This document shows, piece by piece, positions 38,480 to 52,449 of a DNA stretch of 64,000 nt. A program made the position numbers and the translations under genes. Each line of letters begins with the position of its first letter. Position 1 is the first letter of the stretch. The notes beneath the pieces are model-generated. The model saw only the letters and a program-made list of their open reading frames with translations. It made no database searches and had not been told where the DNA came from. Where the stretch lies: positions 23,279,001-23,343,000 of the forward strand of contig NC_068564.1 of NCBI RefSeq assembly GCF_022201045.2, written 5' to 3'. The DNA comes from Citrus sinensis (Eukaryota > Streptophyta > Magnoliopsida > Sapindales > Rutaceae).

Positions 38480-38660
38480 AGCGAAGCCCTATGCTGTGTT
38501 GTGTTGTGTTGTGTTGGGGGGTTTGGTGATGTTTTTGTGTGGAGATGTGAAGGAGAAAGAGAAAGAGAAAGAAAGAGAGAGAGAGAGAGAGATTTTGGTT
38601 TGTTTTGGTTTTTGCTTTTTTGTTTTGTTGTTTGTTTGTTTGTTTGTTGTGAAAAAGTAT
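38480..38660 (-). promoter_or_regulatory. CT-rich and short tandem repeats in WD40 gene leader/promoter
   Basis: Read on the minus strand, this region has AAACA repeats (38,630-38,650), a long CT/CTTT tract (38,550-38,592) and an ACAAC repeat (38,494-38,515), 300-470 bp upstream of the start codon. CT-rich tracts are frequent in plant 5' leaders and core promoters. The transcription start is not visible. Confidence 0.5.
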
Positions 38661-38814
38661 CAGCAAGTAGAATTGTAGTTTTATTGGAAATGTGAACAGG
38701 AGGAGAGAAATTTCTATTTTGGTCCATCTTATTTTAGATAAGTTAGATGCATAATTATAAATATTTTTGCAAATTGTAAAAGAAAAAATAATAATAATAA
38801 TCATGGGTTAATTT

Positions 38815-41800
38815 TTGCCCCCCCCCTTTTTTTTTTTACAGTGCTAACAGCATTTGCATACATTTTACATGGTTACAATTTGAAAAGAAATTAAAAAAAA
38901 AAAAAAAAGTTCATAGGGTATATAAGACAAAAAAAAAGTTAAAATAACTCTTTTTGAATTTAATGTAATCAACTTTTTTATATACCTGAGCAGTATTTCT
39001 TGTTCAATTGATCATGTGGCAAGCACAATAAGTAATGCAAGATGACAAAATAAAAATAATATAAAAGAGTAAGCAATTCTACTTTGCTTCTCTTTCACCC
39101 GAATTTTTAAAATTATAGTTTTTTTAAAAAGTAAAATTAATGATAAATACCTTCGACTGTGTTTAGTAACTGAAGAGTTTTTTTTTTTTTAATTTTTCTT
39201 TGCAATAAGTTTTATTCACATCTGACATTAAATTACCATTAATAAAAACGTTTTTTTAAAAAAGTAACCTTCTCTTATTTGTGAATAATTGACATTTTTA
39301 GAATTGGGAATCACACTTTAAAAACAATGAAGACTTTATACTATTGTTCTCACATCATCTTTCTTCAATTTCATACAACATGATTATAACTTTCTCCTTC
39401 TTTGTCCACCAATTCGCTAACAATTCTCTGGTGCCTAAAGAAAGAGGCATCAAGAAGTTACCAAAAGTAATGACATGATTTCATTTCACTATTTAATGAC
39501 ATGATTAAATAACATGATACAGTTTTTAATTAACAATCTTACAAATTGGGGGCTAATCATGATAGAGAGAGATGTTAGATTCAACAAAACCCAATGATAC
39601 AAAACAATAGACACGATCATATCAATGTGAAAACCATCTTTTTTAAAAAAGAAAAATATTAGTTTATTGTTTCTCTGGGGTGCATTAGTTTTATCCCCAA
39701 AAAAAAAAAAGGTATTACATTTATTATTTAAATTTGTTTAATATTTTTTTTTATTTAATGTTTGACAGTAATTGACACCTAACTTGGGCTTGATAAACCC
39801 CATGCACAAGCCCATAGGAGCCACTTCCAATTACAGCTAAAAAATGTGCAAAATATAACTGTAACCCCCCATCATACACATGCTGTCCAGCCCATTACTG
39901 TTAAGTGAAGTTGATAGTGACACCCCAATGCTTTCTTCAATTACTCTTTGGGACCATCCTTTTATTATTTCATAACCAAAATATTAAAAATATAAAATAA
40001 AACAAAACAAAATAAAAGGATGAAGATGAAAAGGCCACCATCCAACTAATTAATAAACATCATCCACCTTTTCTTAATTCTGCCTCACTTTCTAGGATTC
40101 TTTCCCCTCCTGTCTTTCTCTTTCACTATTATTTCCCATTGTGGAAAATTGAAATTATGAAGGAATATTTTATCTAGATAATTTCTTTTTAAGGTAGTAC
40201 CCTATTTTTTATTTTTAAAATTAGCGTAAGAATACATTTAAGCAGGGGCCGATATAAGTAAAGGCTAGTGTGGGTAATTGATTCGCTAAAAAAAGAAAAA
40301 AAAAAAGATCTCCTTTATTTGACAATAATCTTTTTGGAAAATTTGTTTGAGTGGGAGAAAATTTATAAAGAAACATTTGATTTTCGGGTCAGTTTTATAA
40401 ATCATTAATCTTTATTACTAGTTTTGTCCCAAATGAATTAAGTTTTTAGATCCACCCCTGCATGTAATGATTAGTTTTAAATTATCATTTTTTTGGTCCA
40501 AATTTATTTTATAATTCCCCTATGGTGCCTCAAGGACTTTAATAAGAGTTTTGAATCATAAAATCTCAGATTTTAAATACCAAACTTCAGATATTTTTTT
40601 GTACCAAATTTAATAAGTTGCAAGATTTACATTTAAAATTATAAATTTTTTGTTCCAAGCACAAATAGGGACATAACTGCACAATTTTTTTTTTAACGAA
40701 AGAAAATGATTTTTAATGGTAATTGACCTGATTTTTATGTAAACTTTATGTTCGGCCACTCCAATTTATTATATATATTTTATATGCTATGCTTCCTTCT
40801 AATTTGTTGTTTCTCCATTACAGCTCTCTTTCAATCAGAATTCATTTTCGCCATGGCAATAGCATAATAATACCCACAACAGAATCTTTCTAGTAACATG
40901 ACAAAACAACCCTAAAATATGTTTAAAATATTATAATTAATTAATGACAAAATTAACATTACATCACTTAAAATATAGAATTTATATTCGAACTAAAAAA
41001 GATGATCAAATACACTCGATAAATAAAGAAAATGATCTAGTGTGCATTATGGCGCACGATAAGATACCACTTCTTCTGTTCAAACTAAAGTTATTGAAGT
41101 TTATTTCTTTCTAACAAGTTGAGTATAAATTATGAGAAAGTGGGAGGTGCATCAAAGCAAAGCAATAATGCAGAAGTGCGACAGGGATTTCTAAATGTGG
41201 CCGGTAATGCTCGGCCATAAATGTGAGTATCCTTAAACATAAGGCCTACAGGTAGCCTTGAAGATTCTAGCTTTAACTTGTTAATTACAAAAGGAAAAAA
41301 ATAAGGCATAAAAGTCAAATCAAGACATAATTATTGATTCCCACATTTTAGGTTAATTATTATTGCACACCTTCAAGCTTCAATCACGTGTTGTGTGGCA
41401 GACCCCAAACCTACAACCTCCAATTACATTGAAAACGACCCATTCTTAGGTTTATGCACTTATTATATACAATGGTGTACTTAATATATTGATTTTATTC
41501 CTTTTTTTTTAATTTTTTATCTTTGTCTATACTCTTAATTAATTTGAAGACCTCTCCCTTAAAAAAATATAAATAAAAATGAAAATTGAGAACCCCCTTT
41601 TCCCAAATTTGAGGGAAGGAGTTCAATCATCTCTTCTATTAAATTACTGAGTATTTTATTTACTAGAAATAAACTTTCTTTGATTTTAAAGTCAATTTTC
41701 GTATTGCACTCATAACCATCGACTTGATCAAAGTTGGTGATGGTATAATTTTCTTTAATTTTGGATTGATTTTACGAACGTGCTTGTTACCATTTCTTTA

Positions 41801-44800
41801 ATAAAAGTTAGTTTTGATAGATGTTTAATTGTAATATTAGTAAAATTATAATGTAATATTCAATAATAACGGCACAATGCATACATAGAAAAAGAATTTG
41901 AATTTTAATATATTTTGAAGTTAAAAGCATACTAGGTAAATATTTAGAAGTTATTTTTTAAGAATAAATTAACTAGTGAAAATGTTTCCATTAGCAAAAG
42001 TGCCTTTTGAATTTTTGGAAAAAAAAAATTAATTGAAGAGTTTGATGAAAATGATACAAATGGGTTTTGAAAAGTGAATTGAAATCGAACAATTTGTAAG
42101 CCGGGTTACTAAATTACTGTTCGTAAAACAGTGTTTGTATGGCCTCCAATTACGAGATCAAATTTATCCAAACATGCTTAAGAGTTCAATAATTTTGATT
42201 AGGCAATTCAATTAATAATTTAACCCTATGTTATGGTACTGCCAAAAAGCACTACAACTCATATTTGCACATGAAGTATGTGGAGCTTCTTCAAAAATTT
42301 TAAAGCAACCAAAAGTGAGAGGAAGAAGCTAAGAAAGAAGAGGGGTCGGTGGTCTAAAAGCACTTATTTAAGAAGCCAGACAGAATCAAAGCTAATTGTG
42401 CTTCTGCAAGGTGTGTTGGAAAAAAGAAACATGGGTTCGGTTTTGTTTTTGTACTAAAAGTGCTTATTATATTGGAACATGATGTAATGGATTAGCTAAT
42501 TATATAAGAGAATCCCAGGTGGGCTTATGCCGAAAAGATTAATTATAAGCATAAAAATGAGCTAACACTCATGACGAAATATAGGAAAAAGATTTACTGA
42601 ATCAAGGAATTCATTCTCTAATATTTTTCGTTTTTAAAACCTTATAGATCATTTTAAATCTTATAAATACGATGTCTTTTACTCTCACATTTTTTTAAAG
42701 TTGAGGTTTATGTAAAATGTTTTGAATTACAATGTATCTACTTGGTTGAGATAGTTAAAGATTTATACGGTATATTAGACTCGTTTTCACTAATGAACTG
42801 GATTTTACGGATAAGTTTGAAGTAGGTATCAAACTACATTATTATGAAATTGTTTTAAAAAATATTTTAGAAAAACTATTTCCAAACATTCTTATGAGAA
42901 ATTAACAGAATGAATAATAATTCGTATAATTGTGTAATAAATTAATTCTCGAGAATAATTTTATAGTTCCTCCGTAAAGATTGATTTTATCTCAGGGCGG
43001 GGGAACCAATTTGTATTCCATAATGTTTTTGAGAACTTATATTTTAGTAAACAACTGAATCGCAAAATCGTTTAACAAAATTGACATCTCTTCTTTATGT
43101 GAATGAATAAACAAATTGCACAAGATGAAGTGAAACCCTAATTTTATTGAGCCGGCTAAATTAATATAAAAAATGAAATCAAACAATTTGGAAAAAAAAA
43201 AAATTGAAATGGGATGTTGACGTAAAGCCACTGAGGACCAAGAAAAGTTTCTCCTTTCGCTGACTTTATTATTATTATTATTAAAATAAATATGTCGTTG
43301 TAATAACGAAACTGTCAGTGAATCAGACAAGACTTGAAAATTAAAGCCACCACAAAGGCTGGGCTGCGTGGTCTTGTCAATCGAGTGAAAACTGCTTCTG
43401 CTTAAAACAAAAGTGCTTTTCTTATCTGTTCAGTTCAGCAAACCAAGATAAAGTCATAAGCTGCTTTAAGTCGGAAGAGGGCGAGGCAAAAACTAAAACA
43501 AATCTTCAAATGAGTGAATCAAATGGTCGTCATCTCATAAAATGTGTTATTGTTGGTGTTTCCATTCTGCTCAAAGATTATTTAATTTCACGAAATTATT
43601 TTACACCGGCTAAGATTGAATCTTATTTAAATTAAGTATATAAGATTTGAACTAACCTCGGTTTTAAATTATTTTTTAAATACAAGACTAATTTTTTATA
43701 TCTTCATTTAAATCCATCAATTTTTATATCTACATCATTTATGATATAATCATTAGCTAGTACTTACTTAATTCAAATATATATATCTTCACCTTCTTCT
43801 ATTCATGGTCCCTTTGCATGGGAATATACTTTACTCATCATCATGTTGGCCTTACATCCCCCTTGGTTTATGAGAACTCATAGGAGTCTTACACTTTATA
43901 TTTATTTTTGAAAAAGCATTTTTGATGCCCATGCTTGTTGACTGCTTGCCCATTCACTTCATAAATTGAGCATTACTAGTTCTGTGAAAGAAAGGAGCAA
44001 GCATCATGACTCCTATTACTTCAAACCAAACCCCACAAAAAACATAAAATCAACTAATTGAAATTGACTGCGCGAAAGTTTTATGATCATTATTGCATTT
44101 TAGGCATTGGGTGGTGTCTTAAATTGGGTTCAAATTTCAATGAATCTGTTGGTCTCGCTAGCTGTACATGATTCATGCCATTTTCAAATTGAAGAAAGAA
44201 TAGCGTCATGGAGAGATGGTAGATTTAATATCACAACATGAACCACGTATAACTACTACATTCTACATAAACAATTAACAGCAATTATCAATTCATTGTT
44301 GAATAAGAACCAATCGTGCTAAGAACACCTTGTAATTAATAAGTTAAAACATCAATATTTATTTAAGAAGTTGATTATTCGTTAAAATGGAATTTAATTA
44401 TTAATTATTGTTATTTGTTGGAGAATTTTTAAACACTAATTGTTGATGAACTTATGGGGTTACTTTAGGCTGTGATCTTGGTATATGAAAGATATCAATA
44501 TTCTATTGTTTGGAACCAGTCAAATAATTAAATTTTGTTGATTTTTATTAATTTCTGTTAATCTGACCTTGGTATATGAAAGATATCAATATTCTATTGT
44601 CTGAAACCGTCAAATAATTAAATTTTGTTGACTTTTATTAATTTATGTTAATCTGACGTAAGTACTCAAATTGTAGGGTGCGATACCCTTTGAGTACCAT
44701 AATGAAATATCAAAACATTTCAACCGCTTTTCTTTTCCTTAAAAATACCTATGACTAGTAGAAGCATATTTTCCTTTTTAGTAATCCCATCTTCATATAT

Positions 44801-47800
44801 TATCTTCAAAGACTGATGTAACTGGTTCCAAAATTCTAATTATAGCAAGACCAAGAACATGAGCTGAAAAAAAGCTCGATGAATATGACGATAAATCGTA
44901 GGCAATCTATTGAAATTTGGCCGACATCATCATCATGCAATTAACATAAAACGGAAATGCTTTCATCGTTAAAGCAGGCCCATGCCCTTTGCTCCATTTC
45001 ATATGGTATCATAAATTGGTCTAAAATGTAGTTATGTCAGGCCAAACAAGCTAGAGACATAAATCACGCCACAACCCCCACCCCAAAAAAAAAAAAAAAT
45101 CAAAACTGCTTTAATTAATTAAAGAATTTAATACAAATGTAGTAACAGTTATTTCAATAATTTCATGATATTTGAAAATTAAAAAAAAAAAAACCTACTG
45201 TCAATTACTCAAGCATGCGTTGGTTAGCTAGATTTAGTTCCCCATTTTGCACCATTTTGATCATGTAAGCATTGATTTAGAATTAAAAGCAAACCCCATG
45301 AAGCAAATTTAATTTAATAATTAAATGGAGTACAAACACACCATGTGGCTTGTGACTCCACTAACAGCTTGTTTAAGCTTGTAAATTGATTCCCAAGTTA
45401 ATCAAAACATAGACAAAAAGAAGAAATTTCATCAAGTTGTATTGTAACAGTGATATAACGTGCTATGCATAATGCATTAATGAAAAAAAAAAAGAGGTCA
45501 AATTCTTCATAAATCTAATAATTGTGAACTATAATATGCTGAAAATACAGATTTGAAATAAGCCAGCTTGTGGTCCTTAAATCACAGATTTATTTAAGGA
45601 GAACAAAAGAAGGGGGAAAAAAATAAAAAATAAACGAGTCCCAGCAAGAATGTCTGTTGGCACATTTAATTGATATTTTTGCACAAAATCTCACATTAAT
45701 TATCTCTGGCTTAGCTCAAATATATAATCCCATTAGCCCTCTTCTGTGTTTGCGGCTAGTTATGTTTTTCTAGCAAGCTTAGAAAAGGAATATGTTTCAG
45801 TTTGTTGTAATGTCACAACAATAACAGTGTAAGATCATTCGTATATCATAGGGCTGCAGCTAGCTACCTGCAAATGCATAGACTGCAGAGAACTGAGAGC
45901 ATGTGGGAGCTATAATCAATTAGTTGAGGTGACATAACAACAAAACTTCTCCTAACAATCCTTAGCTTTTTTTAAAGCTCTGCATGTGCACTTTTCTAGC
46001 CATGTCAGTTGAAATGTTGAAGATTAAAGAGAAGCAAACATTGGACCAAAAAATAATGCAAAGTTAGTTTTGGTTCTCTTGATATTTTGAGAACAACTGC
46101 AGAATTCCAGCCCCCCACCACCCCCCCATCAAAGCTTTGATGTTAAATCCCCACAAGGTTTACACTTTACATATTCAACTTTCAAAGTGTGCTAGATGGT
46201 ACCCACAAACTCCAATTCTTTTAATTCTTTACCCTGATTTCATTGATAAACAATGTTTAACAAATAAATAAAAAGAAATTAATTTTTTAATTCTCTACTT
46301 CTCTCAAGATTTAAATTCGGGTGACTAATCAAATAAAACCACTTAAAAACTTTGTCCGCCTTTACAGGCTTGTTGGCCTGTAAAGGGATAGTATTAATTA
46401 CTTTATTTCCATTTATCTCTGCCAAATTTATTAGACTAATTTGTCGTTTCTCTAGAAATTTCTTTAATACGAGCTAATAAATATTATAGCTAACCCTATA
46501 AGCTGTAATTAAATTACAGAAAAGAAATCAACTTGTCGGGGTGCTATAATGGAGCCATTGCAGATTATAGGAGTAGCAGATAATTTGTACTGCAGCACTG
46601 TGTGTTAAATGTTGACTAGAAGTAGAACTAAACTAGCTGGAAGTAAATTTTTGAAGAGCTGAAGGAAACTCATTTTTTCACTAGTTTATATAAAACGTTC
46701 ACAAGTACAAAATGTAGTCTTAGTCAAGAATCATATTAGAAGATTATTGTAGGCCATTTTTTTTTTTATATGTAGGGTCTTACTACTTGGTATAATCAGT
46801 TATCAAGAATTTGTGAAAATTATTTATCACAAATTTGTGTACGAACGAACGCCAAAGCAATCAAATTGGGCCAGAGTATCAGCTGTAATGGGCTACTAAT
46901 AGAGAGAAGATGGCTGAAAGCCTAAAATGCAGTGAATCAATCGTTTCAATGGAATCTGAAAGCACATGTTGTGATTGTGAAGAAGTACAAGCATAGTCCA
47001 GAACTAAATTTACCCCCCAAAAAAAAAGAAAAAAAATGCTAATTGACATGAAACACATGGTCTTCCTATCAGTTTTCGTACGATGTGAAGGCCTAAAGGG
47101 ACCCCATTGTTTTGTCCAGAATCTAAATCAGTCAAAACACTTGGTAGAAAAATTACACTTGGTTTCTTTTTTAGCAGGAGCTTTTATAACCTTATGCACT
47201 TCCATCATTAATTTGGGAATTAGGATTCTCTCTTAGTTTTTTTTATAGTATTCTAAATTTATTAAAAAAAAAACCAACTTAATTGTAAATAAAGTGAAGA
47301 AGGTCGACTTGATTGTCAATTTCAAAATTCAAAACTCAATCTTGATCGCTCGTTTAAGTAAAAAGACTAAGAAAAAAACATTATTCTTACTCGCAGCTGA
47401 TATAATTTTGCACAAGGATGCGGTAAAAATGGTAGTTTGGAAGACTGAAGCAAATCCATCATGTTTATGTTGTAACAATGAAGTACAATCAGTGGGCAAT
47501 ATGTGCAAAGATGGTACGGCCCAGGCCAGTTGGTGTATGTTCAAAACCTGATTGGATAGAAGTAATGGTACTTGCTTTGGCCCTGAATAGTTGGCTTGGG
47601 CCAATAACTAATCAAATATTGTGTTGTTCCATCAGTCGTGCTTTTTTTTTTTTTTTCACTCAAAACTTGTCCATTCAGTTGAGAGAAACCTAAGCGTATG
47701 AATAATGTCAAGTCCACCTCCACAGGTGATGTTGGGTGTGCCAATTAATGTCATATACGAGGAGTGAGTGATCCCAATATTTGACGACTCCTAATAGAAG

Positions 47801-47859
47801 TCTCAATAATTAATCCAATAGTGGTTATAGATGAACATCATAAATTGTCACATCATTCT
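38815..47859. other. Long AT-rich intergenic region, no gene seen
   Basis: About 9 kb without coding bias, splice-linked frames, tRNA-like boxes or known plant miRNA core sequences that I could recognise. It contains homopolymer tracts, a short ATT repeat at about 43,266-43,283 and a 91-bp tandem duplication at 44,477-44,658. Degraded elements may be present, but no terminal repeats were found. Confidence 0.5.
44477..44658. repeat. 91-bp direct tandem duplication
   Basis: Two adjacent copies both begin CTTGGTATATGAAAGATATC and end near GTTAATCTGAC, differing at a few bases. They lie in non-coding DNA. Confidence 0.9.
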
Positions 47860-47862
47860 TAA

Positions 47863-50135
47863 GCTAAGTGGAAAATTTATAAAAATGGCCGTAAAACTTT
47901 TGTATTTTTTAACTTTAACCCCTCAAAATTTTTTCTATCATAACTAGCGAAACACCATATTTTTGAACTAAATTATCCTCATCACTTTCATCAAATTTAC
48001 AAAGGCATGTCACTTTTTTAATTCCAGCACAACTAAATATGAATCTTCCTCAACAACTTAACAAACCTTCATCACTCTCAACAAACTTCATCACTCTCGA
48101 TAAATCAATTGCATAATTGAATATATAATCATCAATGGGAGAGCTTCTTAAAATTAGTTTATGCTCTTACACAATATAAACTTTTAATCTATTGATTTTA
48201 TCAACTAAGTTCGAAATTAAAGTGGGTTTTGTTGCAAATGTTGTTATTTTTCATTCATAAAATAATGTGATTTGTTAAAGTACTTAGTTTGAGTTGAGAA
48301 ATGAAGAAAAATAATTGAAAACACAGAAAAATCGGGCAAAAAATGAAGTTTAGAATAAGTGCGACAGGTGCATGTCTCACATAAACGCACTGCATTTATG
48401 TGCGACAAGCACCTGTCCCACTACCTTTCGCACATAAACCCACGTATTTTATCGAGTACATGATTTTGGATTTGATTTATCTCGTCGTAAGCTTCGAAAC
48501 GGTATATTATACGTCTAAAACGGACACATGTAGTTCAAGTTATTGCTTTCGAAACATATATGAAATTTAGTGAGACATGCATCTGTCCCACTACTTGACA
48601 CACATAAACTCACAGATTTTATGAAGTACATGATTTTGGATTTGATTTGTCTCGTCGTAAGTTTCGAAACGGTATATTATACACCTAAAACGGACACATG
48701 TAGCTCAAATTATTGCTTTCGAAACACATATGAAATTTAGTGAGACAGGCAAGTGGGACATGTGCCTGTCTCACTAAATTTCATATATGTTTCGAAAGTC
48801 ATAACTTGAGCTACATGTGTCCGTTTTAGGCGTATAATATACCGTTTTGAAGCTTACGACGAGATAAATCAAATCCAAAATCATGTACTCCATAAAATAC
48901 GTGGGTTTATGTGCGAAAGGCAGTGGGACGGGTGCCTGTCATATATAAATGCAATGCGCTTATGTAAGACATGCACATGTCCAACTTGCTTGTCTCACTT
49001 GTTCTGAACTTCGTTTTTTGCCCGATTTTTCTTCATTTCTCAACTCAAACTAAGTACTTTAACAAATCACATTATTTTATGAATGAAAAATAACAACATT
49101 TGCAACAAAACCCACTTTAATTTCGAACTTAGTTGATAAAATCAATAGATTAAAGGTTTACATTGTGTAAGAGCACAAACTAATTTTAAGAAGCTCTCCC
49201 ATTGATGATTATATATTCAATTATGCAATTGATTTATCGAGAGTGATGAAGGTTTGTTAAGTTGTTGAGGAAGATCCGTATTTAGTTGTGCTGGAATTGA
49301 AAAAGTGGCATGCCTTTGTAAATTTGATGAAAGTGATGAGGGTAATCTAGTTCAAAAATAGAGTGTTTCGCTAGTTATAATAGAAAAAAACTTTGGAGGG
49401 TTAAAGTTGAAAAATACAAAAGTTTTATGGCCATTTTTATAAATTTCCCAAGCTACGTTTGGATTGAAATGCTGTTTTCATGAAACAAAAATGAGAATGA
49501 AAATGTTATTTTTTTCAAATTTATTTTTAAAATTTAAAAATATGTTCGGTATCATTTTAAAAAATAATCTTGAAAATGAAAAAAAAAAGTAAAAATATGT
49601 TTGGTTAGGAATATTTTAAAGAATGATTATTGGAATAATTTCCATGAACTTAAAATTAAGTAATGAATAATTATTTTTATTATTTAATTAGTTTGATTAT
49701 TTTAATTTTAAGAATAAATTAGGTGATCTTGTTAATTTTTTTGTTTAAAGAAAAATGATAAACTCTAATATTTGATTTAATTAATATATAAAAACATACA
49801 TATTATAATGTATGTAAAAAGAAAAGATTATTGTGAGGGAAATTGATTTTTTTGGAATAATAACAATAACAATAATAATAATGTTGTTGTTGTTGCTGTT
49901 AATAATATTATTATTTTGTGAGATGATGGAAGAGAATTGTTCATTTTAAAACTTAATACTGTATTGGAAAACAAGGAAAATAAGGAGTTTTTTTTCTTAT
50001 TTCTTTTGTTAAAAGTATAGAATGAATTTTATATTTTTAAAAATATTTTTAAAAATGATCGACCAAACACGTATGTAGTATTTTTTAAATTCAAAAAACA
50101 GAAAATGAGATTTAAAAACAATACCAAACGCACCC
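47863..50135. mobile_element. Tourist-like MITE split by a foldback element, TSD TAA
   Basis: The right end is CCAAACGCACCC followed by TAA (50136-50138). The left end is reconstructed: TAA at 47860-47862, then GCTAAGT (47863-47869), then the foldback element, then its target duplication leading into GCTACGTTTGG at 49452. GCTACGTTTGG pairs with the reverse complement of the right end, GGGTGCGTTTGG. Without the insertion the element is about 690 bp. It contains no coding sequence. Confidence 0.7.
47870..49449. mobile_element. Foldback MULE-like element with ~700 bp inverted arms, 9-bp TSD
   Basis: The arms 47870-48751 and 48763-49449 are inverted copies. The ends are GGAAAATTTATAAAAATGGCC and, read in reverse, GGGAAATTTATAAAAATGGCC. 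The flanks AAGCTAAGT (47861-47869) and AAGCTACGT (49450-49458) are a 9-bp target duplication with one mismatch, as in Mutator-like elements. The left arm is longer because of an internal ~170-bp direct duplication (48421-48590 and 48591-48750). The centre is only about 11 bp, so the transcript or single strand would form an almost perfect hairpin. No transposase is present. Confidence 0.88.
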
Positions 50136-50138
50136 TAA

Positions 50139-51361
50139 TATTTCTACCATCACTCTTATAAGGAGTAATTGGAGAGAAAATTAAAGACTTCGCGCATACG
50201 ATTGACCTAGTTCTGGTGTTTGATGCTCGTATTCCAAGCCCAAGGAAGAAGTCATTGAAATATGTTTTTGGGCTAGAGCCTGGCTGCTCCTTAAACTTTG
50301 AGGCATGTTGAAAAAGCTGGGTCTAATTGTACAAATAATGTTGCTTGGGCCTTGGTGGTTGGAAGCAGGGCATTTTCAATAATCATCATCATGTACAAGA
50401 CTACAAACAAGCTTTTGACATACAGAGAAAATGAATTTGATCATATCCTTACAACTTTAATTAGCATACGGGTTTTGTGGATTACATGATTAAAGAACTA
50501 CTAATCAATAGCTAAACCCACTACAGCTTTTCTTTTTGCCAACAATTGTAGGGCCAACCACTTCATAAAAACCAACTGTTTATGCAAAAACTAGTGATGT
50601 ATTTGTTGTCTGCTTCACATGTTAAATTTCATTTTTACTAGCAACACCTCCTTAAGCCTTGCATAGTCAACAATTTTCACATTCATTCATATGCTTTGGA
50701 AATTTTTTTATTACAGTGAAAAATGATATTTGCTTTGCTGATACTGCATACAGATCTGGTGCCAATGCGGCATTTTTATAGCCACAAATCATGCAAGATA
50801 ATATGGTATGGTGGCACTTTCTCTACAAGATTCAAAGGGAAGCTATCAGTAAGTTTAGGTACCAAGTTCACTTCATTGAGTGATTCAACTACAAACAATC
50901 CTTACATTTCACTCTTTCCAATTTGGCTTTTTCACTTTTTCAGAGCTGATTCCTTATTCTTTGCACTAAACATTTTCGGAGAACATATTCAGAAGAAGTA
51001 GGCTATTTTCAGATCAGTGTTCAAAAAGAATTGAAAACACACAAAGTTAGAGCAAATTAAACCGAGCAAGATAGATTACAGGCAACTCAATAGAAGAACA
51101 TATAACTTGTTCAATACATTCATCAAGAATTTTACATGTAGTATAGGAACGAAACAGAACATTCTGATATTATTTGCACCTATATGTCACCCAAAAATTT
51201 CACAGTAACATGAATGAAGTTCAGGAAGAACCAAAAAAAAGTCACGGATACATCTTAGATTACAGTCTATCAATGACTAACCCTTAAGACATGAAATGCA
51301 AGCTAAAGCAAATCGTTGAATTGAGTTCAGCTATTACTTCAAGATCACACAATAAAGCAGC
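50139..51361. other. Intergenic, no gene seen
   Basis: Short open frames only. The last ~300 bp are probably the 3'UTR of the DUF1218 gene on the minus strand. Confidence 0.5.
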
Positions 51362-52373
51362 TTATTTGTAGGTCCCCATGCCGACACCAGTTTCTCCGCC
51401 ATATGGCTGGAAGCTTTCCCTGGCCTTGGAATAGCAAATGTAGTAGAATTCGGAGACAATGGCAGTGAAGAAAACGAAAGCTGCCCCTGCAGCAAAAACT
51501 CCCTTTCTCACAGTTTGGCAAGATGGAGGATTTTCACCCCAAATAGTCCTGTACTTGGTGTGATAAGCATTCCTCACTGAACCCGCCAACAAGCATACCT
51601 CAGCAATGAAGAAAAACACCCTGTAAAAAGATTATATAGCAAGAATCAACATATATATGTATAGAATTTGACCAAATCTATCTAGTCGTGTCCAATAGAA
51701 TGCAATCCAATCGGAACTAATTCTCACATACCAGCAGATGATGAAAAGGATAACAGCCCAAGCCCTTGAACCGCCAGGACTTAAAGGCTTTCCACAGCAG
51801 AAGCATCTGCTTGCCAACATTATAAGGACTTGGCTAGCCAGGAGGAACAAGAATGCACCAACACCCATGCCGGTGGAAATGTCCGAGTCATAGATACAGT
51901 AGTTGTAGTTCTTTTCAGAATCAGTTTGAATTGTGGCCTGTTCAAGAATTAATTGCTTCATTAGTTATAAAACTAATTGAATCAATTGTTCACACAAAAA
52001 ATACTCCTTGATGGCAAGATATAAAACTGTTTCTGAATTTGTTGTGGTGTGTGTGTATCAGTGTGTGATTAACAGTAAAAGATCTGACATTTTGATTGCA
52101 ATTTAGCTAAAGCATATCATTTGTATCAGTAGATCTGACCAATAGAGTGGTAGACTCAAATTTCAAAAGAAACAACAGAAGAAACCAACAAACAAGAATC
52201 ACATAACCGAACAAACCCAGAAAGCATATGAGCTTAGATGATGTGATGATGATGATGATGCATTTATGGAAAAGAAAACTCACAGTGCTTCTCCTCTGTT
52301 CAGCTGCAACAGCCAAGCCGAAAGCAATGAGATCAAACACAAACACAGTGGCAATCAGAAGCTTTGAGGCCAT
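51362..52373 (-). CDS. DUF1218 four-helix membrane protein
   Basis: There are three exons: 52373-52284, 51937-51732 and 51620-51362, with consensus splice sites, giving 184 residues. The N-terminal hydrophobic segment (LLIATVFVFDLIAFGLAVAA) is followed by the family motif around YCIYDSDISTGMGVGAF. Three more membrane segments follow (LFLLASQVLIML, WAVILFIICWVFFFIAEVCLL and FAAGAAFVFFTAIVSEFYYI), with a Cys-rich turn RCFCCGKPLSPGGSR between helices 2 and 3. Some plant members (MODIFYING WALL LIGNIN, VCC) affect lignin in secondary walls or vein patterning; for this protein only membrane localisation can be inferred. Length is normal and the frame intact. Confidence 0.93.
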
Positions 52374-52449
52374 GGCTCGGCAACTTAAAATGCTCCAAGC
52401 TTAACTACGAATCTAATCTGTTTTCTGTTTCAATGCAGCTTTTGTGTTG

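Noticed and set aside
38341..38804. Frames rich in Ser, Leu, Asn and Gln upstream of the WD40 gene
   Set aside because: Low-complexity translations of the CT- and AAAC-rich leader or promoter.
38815..47859. Known plant miRNA genes
   Set aside because: I looked for core sequences of common families (156, 159, 160, 164, 166, 172) and saw none; this is a by-eye check only.
47870..49449. Inverted repeat as a miRNA or hairpin RNA gene
   Set aside because: The 9-bp flanking duplication and Mutator-like ends explain it as a transposable element; small RNAs may still arise from it.
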